64,000 nucleotides of DNA, taken from Magnetococcales bacterium. Lineage in GTDB: Bacteria; Pseudomonadota; Magnetococcia; Magnetococcales; JADFYX01. Positions 1 to 10,100 of the stretch are shown here, piece after piece (position 1 is the stretch's first letter; each line of letters begins with the position of its first letter). The position numbers were made by a program, and so were the translations under genes. Under the pieces are notes generated by a model. The model searched no databases, was not told the origin of the DNA, and saw nothing but the letters and a program-made list of their open reading frames with translations. The stretch covers positions 27,073-91,072 of the forward strand of contig PEAM01000015.1 of the NCBI GenBank assembly GCA_002753565.1, given 5' to 3'.

Positions 1-1904
1 TCGTCGATAATTTGATTGAAAACCCGATAATAGACCCCCTCTGAAAAAAGATTGGTCGACTCCAGAAATGTCCGGTCTTCCCAGGTCTGCTCAATTTTTC
101 CCATCAAATTGTTGCGTTTGATCAGTTCTCTAAACAGTACAATGGGCATCTCCAAGGCTTTGACGAAACAGGCGGTACTATAGGTAAACTCTGAAGGGAT
201 GTCGTATAAGCCCGGTAGATCACCCACCAGGGTGCCTCCCGAAAGGCGGCTGAAATGGTTTTCGCTGGTGCGGATTTTTTCTACCGCCCCGGTTAAAATC
301 AGATAGATGACCGTGGGCTTTTCTCCCTCCTTCAGCAGAATGGTGCCGGGGTTGAAATCGACAACCGGGGCATTGATAAGAATGCGCAAATGGTGAAAAG
401 GGATGTTGGGCAGAGCGCTCTCAATAAAGGAGAAGGCGTTGCGGCGGGCCAGATCTGACTGGCTGGAGATCAGTACATCCACCATGCCGTGAGGTGCGTT
501 GGAGCCGATCTCCTTCTCGGCATAGGTTAGCTCACGGGCAAGATGGGCAAGAAGGATGCGTTCTGACTTGTCTTGTTTAAAGTCAACAGCCGTGCCGTGT
601 ATCATGCCTCCGCCGATATCCAGTTTTTTCAGGTTGACCGGAGTAAGATATTTGGTCTTGATCTCGTCGAAGTACGCCTGGGAAACACCAGGTTTGCTTG
701 GGTCCGGCTCAATCATCTCCTCTAAAACCTTAAGAGAGACAATGTCGGCAAAGTGAGCGTAGCTCTTATACCCCTCTTCCCAGAGGGTGCGAAATAGAAA
801 AACGGTGGTCTCTAACGGGTGGGGAGAGTAGATCGGCTGTACCTCCAGCCCCTGAACATCGTTCCAAACGTCGGCTTTCAGGTTGTGGATCTCAAAAAAA
901 TCTTGGAATCGCTCCTCCTCGATGGAGAGAAGGGCGGCAATTTTTTTCTCAACCGTTGCCCGAACCGGTGGGGTGGCAAAATATTTAATCTTATGACCTG
1001 AGCGCATCAAGGTGGTGATGCCGCAAAAATGGTCATCGTGGGCGTGGGTATGAAAAACCCCTTCAATTTCGTTAATGCCAATACCCAGAGCAGAGAGGTT
1101 GTTGAACAGGTTGGGGCCGGCGTCGATCAGATAGATTTTCCCCTGAAACATGATAATGCTGGACATGCTCGGGCGGTTGACATCCCAACCATCTCCCTCC
1201 CCGGAGTGGATGACTCCAAAATACTCTCTGGGTATAAATTGAAAGCTCAGCGGATAGGCCGCTTCGTAGGTCTCTCCCTCATTCAGATTCAGGTCAACGA
1301 TCACCCGTTTACCCTGAAATTCGAACTCGTAGATATTAAGGGATTTTCGACGAATAATGACGCCGTTTCTGATCTCGACATCCTTATCCTTGACGGTGCA
1401 GGTATCGAGAAGGTCCTGGCTGGGCCGGATGGTCCCGAAGGCAAAGCGGAGCTTGATACGCATCATCTCCTCCGCCCGTTTTCGGCCTTCCCCGGTCATC
1501 ATGATCTCCTCTTTGGAGACCAGACCGTAATTGCCACGGTAGATATACTGCATCTGGGCGTTGATCTGTTCTCCCAAGCCAATGAGAAGCGGTTTTTGAC
1601 CGGTATTGTTGGGATGGTTGGGGAGGATCAGCCCTTGTTTGTAGAGCATCTGTAAAACGGGAAATTCACCCAGGTTTGAAAACTCGCCGTTTTGCAGCAT
1701 GACATCGGAAAGCAAAATGGCGTTGGGGCCGGTCTCAAAGGGTACACCCTCTCGCTCGGTTTGGGTGATCAGACCTCTTTTCATCAGGTGCTTGACACAA
1801 TCCATCGGACAGCCGCACAGCACTCTAAGATCAGCATCGGGAAACTCAACCCAGAAGAGACCGCGTGCTACGGAGATTTTCTTGATTATCTCTTGGTCTG
1901 CCAT
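1..1904 (-). CDS. Metallo-beta-lactamase fold / cyclic nucleotide-binding domain fusion (partial)
   Basis: The reading frame is open for 634 codons from an ATG at 1904 (preceded by GAGGTGAAAG) to the window edge, so the C-terminus is missing. An N-terminal part of about 215 residues has a Cys-rich stretch (CGCPMDC, about residues 34-40) and no domain I recognise. A metallo-beta-lactamase fold follows with the metal motif HTHAHDDH (H287, H289, D291, H292) and a later metal-ligand candidate in GGGMIHG (about residue 434). From about residue 505 a cNMP-binding domain is seen (PGTILLKEGE, then SGGTLVGD). Family knowledge suggests a cytoplasmic metallohydrolase gated by a cyclic nucleotide; substrate is unknown. 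It is last in a run of minus-strand signalling genes. Domain calls are firm; function is inferred. Confidence 0.85.
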   Translation of the reverse strand, partial: MADQEIIKKISVARGLFWVEFPDADLRVLCGCPMDCVKHLMKRGLITQTEREGVPFETGPNAILLSDVMLQNGEFSNLGEFPVLQMLYKQGLILPNHPNNTGQKPLLIGLGEQINAQMQYIYRGNYGLVSKEEIMMTGEGRKRAEEMMRIKLRFAFGTIRPSQDLLDTCTVKDKDVEIRNGVIIRRKSLNIYEFEFQGKRVIVDLNLNEGETYEAAYPLSFQFIPREYFGVIHSGEGDGWDVNRPSMSSIIMFQGKIYLIDAGPNLFNNLSALGIGINEIEGVFHTHAHDDHFCGITTLMRSGHKIKYFATPPVRATVEKKIAALLSIEEERFQDFFEIHNLKADVWNDVQGLEVQPIYSPHPLETTVFLFRTLWEEGYKSYAHFADIVSLKVLEEMIEPDPSKPGVSQAYFDEIKTKYLTPVNLKKLDIGGGMIHGTAVDFKQDKSERILLAHLARELTYAEKEIGSNAPHGMVDVLISSQSDLARRNAFSFIESALPNIPFHHLRILINAPVVDFNPGTILLKEGEKPTVIYLILTGAVEKIRTSENHFSRLSGGTLVGDLPGLYDIPSEFTYSTACFVKALEMPIVLFRELIKRNNLMGKIEQTWEDRTFLESTNLFSEGVYYRVFNQIID

Positions 1905-2193
1905 CTCTTTCACCTCACGATCTGCTCATTCAATTAGAAAAAGATATATCCGATAATGATTACTGACTTATATTTTATCTTGAGAACTAAGTTACCATCT
2001 TTTAAGTGGATATTTCAACCTGAAGCAGGAAAAGAGGAGAGAGATAAATGGGATATCTGTTGTTTGAGGTGGGATCGTGGGAGCCTGTTGATTGTGGTTG
2101 TGGGGGCTCGAAACCAGCCAGGGTAGGGTCATGAAGGGGCGGTTGGTCAGTTTTTGATGTTCGATAATATGATTATTGTAAGTTAAAAATGGT
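1905..2193. other. Non-coding gap between two minus-strand signalling genes
   Basis: This 289-base stretch separates the response regulator from the metallo-beta-lactamase gene. The side next to the latter is AT-rich (about 1935-2000). I see no convincing gene, terminator or promoter in it. An open frame of 73 codons on the minus strand overlaps the regulator's end, lacks a ribosome site and looks like chance. Confidence 0.4.
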
Positions 2194-2580
2194 CTACTGC
2201 CGGCTCCATGCATCTCTCACCGTCTGGGCAAGGGTCATGGGGTCAAACGGTTTTGTGATAACCTCCAAGGCGCCGATCTCCTTATAAAAAGAGACCTCTT
2301 GAGGCTGGACTTTGGCGGTCATGAAGATAACCGGTATGGTCTCCATTCCTGGTATCTGACGGATTTTTTGAAACGCTGTCGGACCATCCATACCCGGCAT
2401 CATGACATCAAACAGCAACAGGTCCGGTTGATACTCAACCACCGCATCAACAGCCTCCTGACCGGTGTTGCAGACCTTCAGTTCAAATTCACCAATCACC
2501 TCCAGAGCCAGGGTTGCCACCTCTTGGATATCGGGTTCGTCTTCTGCATAGACTATTCTATTCAAAGGTTTGGCTGTCAT
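2194..2580 (-). CDS. Stand-alone CheY-like response regulator
   Basis: This 128-residue protein is a single receiver domain with no output domain. The phosphorylation pocket is complete: acidic pair E13/D14, phospho-acceptor D58 in FDVMMPGMDG, T88 in FMTAK and K110 in ITKPFDP. The start at 2580 is chosen over an upstream in-frame start because GGAGAGACAGC sits right before this ATG. It probably relays phosphate within the neighbouring kinase/phosphatase block, either as a partner of the hybrid kinase at 4545-6815 or through protein-protein contact. That pairing is inference from position only. Confidence 0.9.
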   Translation of the reverse strand: MTAKPLNRIVYAEDEPDIQEVATLALEVIGEFELKVCNTGQEAVDAVVEYQPDLLLFDVMMPGMDGPTAFQKIRQIPGMETIPVIFMTAKVQPQEVSFYKEIGALEVITKPFDPMTLAQTVRDAWSRQ

Positions 2581-2722
2581 GCTGTCTCTCCAAAAAAAAA
2601 TTATCACGCATCGGATAGCTCACCAGCAGCAGTTTAGCAAATTGATGGGACAATACCCTCGAAAAAAGAGTGTAGAGGCGGGGGTGAAAGGGTCAGACCG
2701 GCTCACCCCTCCCTGTGGGAAC

Positions 2723-2764
2723 ACCCCCTGTTCACCCGATTAAACCCTCCGAACAGGTGGGGAA
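2723..2764 (-). terminator. Hairpin downstream of the VOC gene
   Basis: CCTGTTC (2727-2733) and GAACAGG (2751-2757) are perfect inverted arms, extended by a run of C on one side and G on the other, with a 17-base loop. A second inverted repeat (GGGGTGA 2681-2687 / TCACCCC 2703-2709) lies further downstream on the minus strand. Neither has a T tract directly after it, so these may be RNA-stability hairpins or weak terminators rather than classic intrinsic ones. Confidence 0.35.
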
Positions 2765-2846
2765 AATGTTCTGAAGAGATTTTGCATCGCTGTTTGAATC
2801 CATAGGAAACAGTGCGTCAATCCGCCCAACGCCTTTACGCAGCTTT

Positions 2847-3206
2847 TCAGGCCCCTTTGTCTGACCAGACGGCATACTCATTGCCGTTGGGATCGCAAAA
2901 GTGAAAACGGTGGCCACCGGGAAAGGCGAATACCGGTTTGACAATGCGGCCATTGGCCCCTTCAATTTTTGCCTGGGTCTCTTTTAACTGGCTGCTATAC
3001 AGAACAATTAAAGCGCCACCACTTGCGGTGGTAGAGGAGAGGTCGGCTTGATAAAAACCTCCATTGAGCCCTTCAGCGGAGAAGACGGTGTACTCCTTGC
3101 CATAATCGGTAAAAGACCAGCTGAAAACCTCTGAAAAAAACTTTTTGGTGGTGGCAATATTTTTGCTGGGGAACTCTACGTAGCTGATTTTTCCTTCAAC
3201 ACTCAT
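2847..3206 (-). CDS. VOC (glyoxalase/bleomycin-resistance) family protein
   Basis: This 119-residue protein has the size and pattern of a one-domain vicinal-oxygen-chelate protein: an early beta strand with YVEFPSKN, a helix ending in FSEVFSW, then FHFCDPNGNEYAVWSD near the C-terminus, where DPNGN is typical of the family. Such proteins bind a metal and act on small molecules or work as binding proteins; the substrate cannot be read from sequence. GAGAGGA precedes the ATG at 3206. It sits 45 bases downstream of the SpoIIE-type phosphatase gene on the same strand, so it may be cotranscribed, although the link to signalling is unclear. Confidence 0.85.
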   Translation of the reverse strand: MSVEGKISYVEFPSKNIATTKKFFSEVFSWSFTDYGKEYTVFSAEGLNGGFYQADLSSTTASGGALIVLYSSQLKETQAKIEGANGRIVKPVFAFPGGHRFHFCDPNGNEYAVWSDKGA

Positions 3207-3251
3207 GCTGTATTCCTCTCTTTTAAAAGGGTAAAACGTGTAAGGGGGGTA

Positions 3252-4415
3252 CTATCGGCTAAAACCGATGATACAGACATCATCTCGTCTTTTCTCTTCT
3301 CCCTGGTAGGTCAATAAGGTCTGATAGAGCTGTTGGCCGACCTCCGCCATGGGGTGCTCTTTCAGAGTGGTGAGTGCCTCAAGCAAACGTTTTTTGCCAA
3401 ATCCACGCCGTTTTTCTCCGCCGATTTGATCGATCATGCCATCACTGCTCATAAAAAAACGCCGTTGATCAGGGGTGTCGATTTGGTGGTTTGTAAAAAG
3501 GGTGTCTGCCTCTATGCGACGATAGCCGATCCCCTTTTTATCCCCTTTTATTTCAACGATCTCTTGATCCTTGTCCTGATAAAACAGGGAAAAACGGGCG
3601 CCGGAGAAGATAAGGTGATTGGTGTCGTCAGGCAGAAAGCAGGCGCCCAGCTCCAGCCCATCATCCGATTCACCCTCTGAGGTGTCTTGATTGAGCAGGT
3701 GTTGAATACCCTTGTGCATCCGGGAGATGATTTGTGCCGGATCGTTGGCGGAATATTGTTGCAGCGCCTGATCTAGAACACCGTTGGCGATCAGGGTCAT
3801 GAAGGCGCCGGGAACCCCGTGACCGGTACAGTCTCCCAAGATAATCAAGAGACCCTCGTCGGTTGGTCGACACCAATAGAGATCTCCTCCCACCACATCC
3901 CGAGGCTCCCATAGCACAAAATGGTTGGGGAGCCTCTGCTCAAGGAGAGAGGCGGGGGGAAGGATGGCGCCCTGGATTCGTCTGGCGTAGCGAATGCTCT
4001 CCATCACCAGACTGTTGGTGGCATCGAGCTTTTTATAGGCCAGACGAAGGGCCAGATGGGTTTTGACCCGCTCTTTGAGAATGGGTGGGCTGATGGGTTT
4101 GATGATATAATCTACAGCCCCCAACTCCAGCCCTTTTTGTTCATCTTCCACCTGCACTTTTGCCGTAACAAAGATGATGGGGATTTCGGCGGTGGAGGGG
4201 TCGGCCTTGAGCTGTCGACACACTTCATAACCATCCATTTCCGGCATCATGATATCCAGCAGGATCATGTCTGGCTTGGGGGTGCTTTGGGCGATGCGCA
4301 GGGCGCGCTGACCGTTGAGAGCCGCTTTTACTTTATACTCTTTGACCAGAATACTACCAAGAACATCCAAATTTTCAGGGGTATCATCGACAATCATGAT
4401 TAATGGCTTCGCCAT
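3252..4415 (-). CDS. Receiver domain - PP2C-type (SpoIIE/RsbU-like) serine phosphatase
   Basis: This 387-residue protein has an N-terminal receiver domain (D10/D11, phospho-acceptor D54 in LLDIMMPEMDG, conserved K in IIKPISPP), a short linker helix (about 125-150) and a PP2C/SpoIIE phosphatase domain. The metal-binding signatures of that domain are visible: DVVGGD, LGDCTGHGVPGAFM and the C-terminal KRRDDVCII. Family knowledge: such proteins dephosphorylate a serine on an anti-sigma-factor antagonist when their receiver is phosphorylated, so this is likely a switch for partner-switching control. No anti-sigma or antagonist gene lies in the window. AGGAGAGAGAG before the ATG at 4415 is a strong ribosome site. 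The upstream hybrid kinase is the obvious candidate phosphodonor. Confidence 0.92.
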   Translation of the reverse strand: MAKPLIMIVDDTPENLDVLGSILVKEYKVKAALNGQRALRIAQSTPKPDMILLDIMMPEMDGYEVCRQLKADPSTAEIPIIFVTAKVQVEDEQKGLELGAVDYIIKPISPPILKERVKTHLALRLAYKKLDATNSLVMESIRYARRIQGAILPPASLLEQRLPNHFVLWEPRDVVGGDLYWCRPTDEGLLIILGDCTGHGVPGAFMTLIANGVLDQALQQYSANDPAQIISRMHKGIQHLLNQDTSEGESDDGLELGACFLPDDTNHLIFSGARFSLFYQDKDQEIVEIKGDKKGIGYRRIEADTLFTNHQIDTPDQRRFFMSSDGMIDQIGGEKRRGFGKKRLLEALTTLKEHPMAEVGQQLYQTLLTYQGEEKRRDDVCIIGFSR

Positions 4416-4544
4416 TTACTCTCTCTCCTGGTGCGCAATACACTTGATTTGAAGAAGCACGTTGGTTCCAAGGCTAACGTATTCAGGTCCAACCTGAAAT
4501 GGGAAATGGAAAAAATCAGCCGACAGGCCGTATTGCAAGTGGAT

Positions 4545-6815
4545 CTAGCTTATGGATTCGGTGGGTTCGCTCTGTTTGACAAGAGGTTTTTGTGGCACGA
4601 ATTGAGCAATCAGCTCCAGCAGTTTTTTCTTTCTGATTGGCTTGGTAAGGTGCAGATTACAGCCGGCCTCTTGGATTTTTTCCGACTCTTCTTTTAAAGC
4701 ATGGGCGGTGAGGGCCAGAATGGGGGTGGGTTTTTGGTTGTTGGCCTGCTCCCAGGCACGAATCTGGCGGGTGGCCTCCAGACCATCCATGATGGGCATC
4801 TGGATATCCATCAAGACCATGTCAAACGCAAACGCCTTAAACTTCTCAACCGCCTCCAGGCCATTTTTTGCCAACACAAGATGGATGGTCGTATGGCTGA
4901 GGTAGGCCTGAATGACCCATTGGTTATCTTGATTGTCCTCAACCAACAATAGCGTCACCCCTGATGATTCTGTCTTTTCACTTTCCAAGCTCTCCAGGGG
5001 TGTCGGAAGGAGGTCCGCTGTTCTTGTGGGTGGGGAGTGCCTTGGGGAGCCGGCCTTGAAAGGGGCAGAGAAGATAAAAGAGCTGCCTTGGCCTGGTTTG
5101 CTCTCCAAAAGAATGGTGCCTTTCATCAGTTGGGCCAGACGCTGACAGATGTTCAAGCCCAGGCCGCTGCCTCCATAGCGTCGGGTGGTCGAGTTGTCCC
5201 CTTGGGTAAAAGCCTGAAAAATCTTCTCTTGAATCGATTTGGAGATTCCGGGGCCGGTATCGGAGACCACAAACTCAATCCAGTCCCCCTTACCCTCTTG
5301 AACCCGAAGAGAGACCTCCCCTTTTTCGGTAAATTTGATGGCATTACCAATCAGGTTGACCAAAACCTGCCGCAGTCTGTTGGCATCTCCTTCCACAAGT
5401 GAGGGGAGATTATCGTCCCACTGCCAGGTGAGTGAAATGCCCTTTTCTTCTGCAGAGTAGAGAAACAGCTCAATGATCTCATCCATGACACGGTGGAGGT
5501 CAAACAGGGTCTGATCCAGGAGCAGTTGACCCGCTTCAATTTTAGAGAGGTCGAGAATGTCGTTGATGAGAGCCAGCAGCGTCTCTCCTGAACGGTTGAT
5601 GGTCTTGACATAGATCTCCTGTTTGGCTGTCAAGGGGGTCTCTTCCAGCAGTTCGCTCATCCCCAGGATGGCGTTCATGGGGGTGCGGATTTCATGGCTC
5701 ATGGTGGCAAGAAATTCACTTTTGGCAAGGGTGGCCTGCAGCGCTTTTTTGTTGGCCTCTTTTAACACCCGGTTAAGACGCAAAATAGAATAGTGCCGGT
5801 AGAGCAGGAATAGGCTGATCAGTACAAAAGCCAGAATAATTTTGAAAAGTAGCTTATAGTCAAGTTGATGGTCGATCTTCAAATTGGCCCAGCGGGCTGT
5901 GATGGTGAGCTTGTCTTGGTCGGTGAGGGTATGGATGGCTTTGTTGAACAGAGCAATCAGCCGCTCTTTACCCTTGAGGGTGGTAAGATGAAAGTGATTG
6001 GAAAATTCGAGCTGTCCCGCAATTTTGATGCCGTTGATTCCCGCCTGTTGGGCGGCATATCGGATGGCTGGAATGGTGTCTAAGAAGGCGAAAATCTCCT
6101 TATCTGCCAATAGTTGCAAACCCTCTTGAATATTTTCAGTTTCGATGATCAGAGCCTCTCTGTTTAGCTCTCTAACCCGATCAACCAGATAATTTCCCCG
6201 CACAATACCCAGCGGTTGATCGAGGATCAGGTTGAAATCGGCGATGAAAAGTTCGGTATCGCGGGCGGCAATCGCGCCATAGGTTTGATAGTAGGGTTGT
6301 GAAAAGAGCATCACTTTCTCACGGGCCTCGCTATGAGCGGCCGCAGAGAGGGCGGTGCATTGGCCCAGAAAAAACTTTTTCTTGGACTCCTCCCAGTTTT
6401 TGGTGTGAACCAGCTTGAACTCAATGCCCAGTCGGATTCCGATAAGACGGACAAAATCTGCTGCGATACCTTCATGTTGACCAATATTATTGATCCGCTC
6501 AAAGGGCATCCAGTCTGGATCGACACAGAGGGTGACAGGACCCCTCTGTGCAAGAAAAGCGCGCTCTTCTTGGCTGAGAAGCAGCTCAGTTTTGGGGGTA
6601 ATACGCTCTGCCCAGGCGCTGCTCAACAGAGGGGAGGCAGAGCTGTTCGGGCTTTTGTCTGCTGGGCTGGCAATGCCTGGGGTGCAGAGGGCGGATATCA
6701 GGAAGAGGAGGGCAGCCCATGACAGAATGGGAAGGTGGCAACCTGCCTCTCGCTCTACCCTGCAACGGGTGGGGCGAAATTTAAGAAACAGCCAGCTTTC
6801 TGCTCTATTACTCAT
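4545..6815 (-). CDS. Hybrid sensor histidine kinase with periplasmic solute-binding sensor
   Basis: This 756-residue protein reads in order: N-terminal hydrophobic signal or anchor segment (about 32-50), a periplasmic solute-binding family 3 domain (about 95-320, starting VTLCVDPDWMPFE), one membrane helix (about 325-345), a HisKA domain with phospho-acceptor H374 in MSHEIRTPMN, an ATPase domain (DTGPGIS, GGSGLGL) and a receiver domain with D670 in LMDIQMPIMDG. This is the BvgS/EvgS layout, without an Hpt domain. The ligand is unknown; this domain family often binds amino acids or organic acids. The ATG at 6815 is used; a TTG two codons upstream is possible. It leads the minus-strand signalling block, 129 bases before the receiver/phosphatase gene. 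Confidence 0.93.
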   Translation of the reverse strand: MSNRAESWLFLKFRPTRCRVEREAGCHLPILSWAALLFLISALCTPGIASPADKSPNSSASPLLSSAWAERITPKTELLLSQEERAFLAQRGPVTLCVDPDWMPFERINNIGQHEGIAADFVRLIGIRLGIEFKLVHTKNWEESKKKFFLGQCTALSAAAHSEAREKVMLFSQPYYQTYGAIAARDTELFIADFNLILDQPLGIVRGNYLVDRVRELNREALIIETENIQEGLQLLADKEIFAFLDTIPAIRYAAQQAGINGIKIAGQLEFSNHFHLTTLKGKERLIALFNKAIHTLTDQDKLTITARWANLKIDHQLDYKLLFKIILAFVLISLFLLYRHYSILRLNRVLKEANKKALQATLAKSEFLATMSHEIRTPMNAILGMSELLEETPLTAKQEIYVKTINRSGETLLALINDILDLSKIEAGQLLLDQTLFDLHRVMDEIIELFLYSAEEKGISLTWQWDDNLPSLVEGDANRLRQVLVNLIGNAIKFTEKGEVSLRVQEGKGDWIEFVVSDTGPGISKSIQEKIFQAFTQGDNSTTRRYGGSGLGLNICQRLAQLMKGTILLESKPGQGSSFIFSAPFKAGSPRHSPPTRTADLLPTPLESLESEKTESSGVTLLLVEDNQDNQWVIQAYLSHTTIHLVLAKNGLEAVEKFKAFAFDMVLMDIQMPIMDGLEATRQIRAWEQANNQKPTPILALTAHALKEESEKIQEAGCNLHLTKPIRKKKLLELIAQFVPQKPLVKQSEPTESIS

Positions 6816-7170
6816 TTGCAAACCGAAAAAGAGGGGGTTCTATCAAAAGATAAATAGATGTTAACGTAGTTTTTAGAAGATTACCATTCTTAACTTTTTC
6901 TCTACTGGTACCAAACGCTCTCAGGCTGAGATCCGATCGATCTGCTCTCTGTGAGAGGGTGGCAAGGAAAAGATGGGGTGTGGAAGCCGAAGCCGTACAG
7001 ACGAACTGTTACAATTTAATACAATTTCATCAGGTTGCTTGTCCCTTCCTGACGGTGCAAAGTAAAAAAAATAGCTCGAAAAAAATAGAAAAATAGTGTC
7101 TAATGAAAGCTGTTGCCCCGTGCCGTACAATCGGCTTTTTTAAGCTGGAACGCCAAGACAGGTTATAAAA
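6816..7170. promoter_or_regulatory. Divergent intergenic region upstream of the sensor kinase and the giant adhesin
   Basis: This 355-base gap must hold the promoters for both flanking genes, which point away from each other. I could not find a convincing sigma-70 pair. Visible features are phased A-tracts at about 7061-7095, which may bend the DNA, and a short hairpin followed by T6 (GCCG 7122-7125, CGGC 7132-7135, T run 7136-7141) that lies only about 30 bases before the adhesin start codon. No small gene with a ribosome site was found. Confidence 0.4.
7122..7141 (+). terminator. Terminator-like hairpin in the adhesin leader
   Basis: GCCG-TACAAT-CGGC followed by six T residues forms a small intrinsic-terminator-like structure 29 bases upstream of the adhesin ATG. 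The four-base stem is weak. If the transcript starts upstream of it, it could attenuate adhesin expression; it may also be chance. Confidence 0.25.
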
Positions 7171-10100
7171 ATGAAAAGAGAGGTGGGTTCTCAAACCTCC
7201 GGGCCATTTGAAATGTACACCTATGCCCTGGATGCTGTTGGCTTGGAGAGCCTGGTCATACCAGGTGGACACCTTCTTCTGCGTGCCGATTTTTTCCGTC
7301 TGGGAGACGACCTTATCTTGCGTGGATCAGGAGAGGAGGCCGGGCAGTCGGTTCGGGTCACCTCCTACTTTTCACAACCCAACCCCCCCACACTACAGAC
7401 CGTTTCTGGCGCGCAAATTTCTGCTGACCTTGCTGCCCACCTTGCGGGTCCGGTTGCTCCGGGGATGGAGGTGATGGCAGGGGGTGAGGGGGTAGATTCG
7501 ACTGCCATCGGTTATGTTGAAACCCTGGTTGGTGAGGTGGTTGTCGTTCGATCGGGGCTGAAACTGGTTGCCGAAAAAGGGATGGCCCTCCAGGAAGGGG
7601 ACCGGCTCGAAACCGGAGAAGAGGGTCGTGTGGGGCTGGTCTATGGAGATGATACGACAGTTTCGTTGGGTGGCAACGGGCGGATGGTCATCGAAGAGAT
7701 GTCCTACGATCCCGCCGCAGGTGTGGGGCGCTCTTCTACCACTGTTGTTCAAGGTACCTTCTCATTTGTCAGTGGTGGTGTGGCCAAACTGGGAGAGGAG
7801 GCCATGGTTTTTAAAACCCCGGTTGCCCAGATTGGTGTTCGCGGCACGACGGTGGCGGGTACCGCCGGTGCAGAAGGGAGTGAGAACAGCTTTACCCTTC
7901 TTCAAGATGCCGACGGAGGAGTCGGCTCCATTTCGGTCACCAATAGTGCCGGAACCCAACTGCTCAGCCAGCCCAATCAGACCACAACCGTCACCAGCTT
8001 TTTTGTCTCTCCGGTTAAACCGTTCCTCATCTCTTCCGCACAAGTGGAGCAGCACTATGGGGCCACCATCCAGGCCCGCCCCACCCCTTCTCGGCGCAGT
8101 AGGGAGTCGGAGGATAGCAGGGAGGAAGACGCGGAGGCACAAGACGAGGGAGAGGGGGAGCCTGTAGAAGAACAACCCCCCGAAAAAGAAGAGGAGAAAG
8201 CGCAGAACACAGCGGGTGAGGGGGAAGAGGGTCCAGGTGAAGGGGAGGAAGAGCAAGAGCAGGAGAAAAAGCCCTCTGACGGGGAGGGGAAACCCCAGCC
8301 AGAGGGGGATGACGAAGAGCGGCAGAGCCCCCCTTTCGATGGCGAAGGGTTGGCCGATGAGCCAGACAAACCAGAGATGGAGAGCCCAAAACGGAGGCTC
8401 CAGCAAGAGGGAGAGGGCAGGGAGGGGCGCGATGATCTTGCCCCCAAGTTGCCGTTAACTGAAGGTCAGGAGATGCCCCCTGGTGAAGGGGCGCTCTCGG
8501 ATGGTGGCCCGCTTTCTGGTCTGAACTTAACCACCAAGCCCAACGTTCCGGCTGGGGATCAGCCCGATGGGCCGCCCCCGCCCGGTAGCCCTGTTTTCTC
8601 TCCTGGCAAGACATGGAGTGGCGAGATGCCCCCCTTGGGGCCGGCCGGAAGCCAAGAGAAAGGTTACTCCTTTCAGGTAAACCCGGCGGGTGGCAGCGAG
8701 ATCGACCTAACCCCCCAGAGCTTCTCTGCACCGGAGCGACCACCTCTTAACCAGTCGTCTCAACCCATATCCCAACCCAGTCGGGACGATGGAGGGGGGT
8801 ATGGAGAGGAAAATCCAAAGCCAGCTCTGACCTCGGAACCCGTTCTGGACGCCACATCCGAACCCACCCCCACACCAACCGCTCAACCCGCCCTGCCCAC
8901 CAAGGGTAGTGCGATTGATGGTTACATCAAAAATGCTCTGGTTTTTGCCGATGCGGACAATGATGGGGTGTTGGATGGAAGCGAAAACCATACTCAAACC
9001 GATGATAACGGCGATTTTTCTCTGGTGGCTGGCAACCATCCTCTTGTGGTCAAGGGAGGCATCGATATCTCTACCGGCCTCTCTTTCACCGGTCTTATGA
9101 AGGCTCCCCCTGGGGCGACCATGGTAACCCCCTTGACCAGCCTGATGGTTGAGTTGGTCAACGCCGGGGTGGCCTCCTCGGCGGGTGAGGCGGAGTCTAT
9201 TCTCTCTCATGCCCTGGGTATTCCGGCCGGTTCTGACTTGCTGCACCTGGACCCGATTCAAGCGGTTAAAAACGGTGATGCCAATGGGCCTCTCATTATG
9301 TCGGCCGCCATTCAGGTACAGAATACGGTGGCCCAGGCTGCGGCTGTTTTGCAAGGGGCAGATTCGCAAACAGATGAGCAGGCCGCCTTTCAGGCTGTGT
9401 TTAAGTCCTTGGCCGCCAAGATCCAAACCGCCGGCACCAGCATCAACCTCACTGATGCAACTCAGATGGAGGATTTGATTACCCGTGCTGCCAAGGACAG
9501 CCTGGGGTTTTCAGGGGATACCCTGACAAGGGTGGAGTCGGCCATGGGCCATGTCGCCCTGATTATCACCCACTCCAACGGAACCGCCAAGCTTCTCGAG
9601 AGCCAGAGCGGGGAGAGCCTGCTTGCCCAGTTGGCCAAGGTGGCTCATGTGGCTCAGGGGACCGGTTCTGAATGGATACGACAGGCAACCGATCCAGACA
9701 ATACCAGCTTCAGTTTTGGTGATGGCTCCGACAGTGGTGTTCTCAACGCCCTGACCCACGGCTTGGGGACTCTGGTCAACGATGCCCAGGTTAACCAATC
9801 CGACGGTACCACCAGCACCACCACCGCCACCATCACCCCGCCCACCGCCAACTATATTCCCATTGTAACCGGCGTGGTGACAAGCTCCACCCTTGAAGAT
9901 ACCGATCTTTCCGGCCAAACAACGGCATCCGACAGTGATGGCGACACCCTGACCTATACGGTTTTGTCCCAAGGCAGCCACGGCAGTGCCACCATCGATG
10001 ATAGCAGCGGCGCATGGCAGTACACACCCGATACCGATTACCACGGCACGGACAGCTTTTCAATTCGGGTGGATGATGGCAATCAGGGAAAAGCCACCCA

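Noticed and set aside
2732..2965. A 77-codon minus-strand frame overlapping the VOC gene
   Set aside because: It overlaps a clear gene in another frame and contains a hairpin; no ribosome site.
8027..8743. A minus-strand frame of 238 codons opposite the acidic region of the adhesin
   Set aside because: It is the complement of Glu/Gly/Pro codons, Pro/Ser/Leu-rich without domain signs, and no ribosome site is seen.
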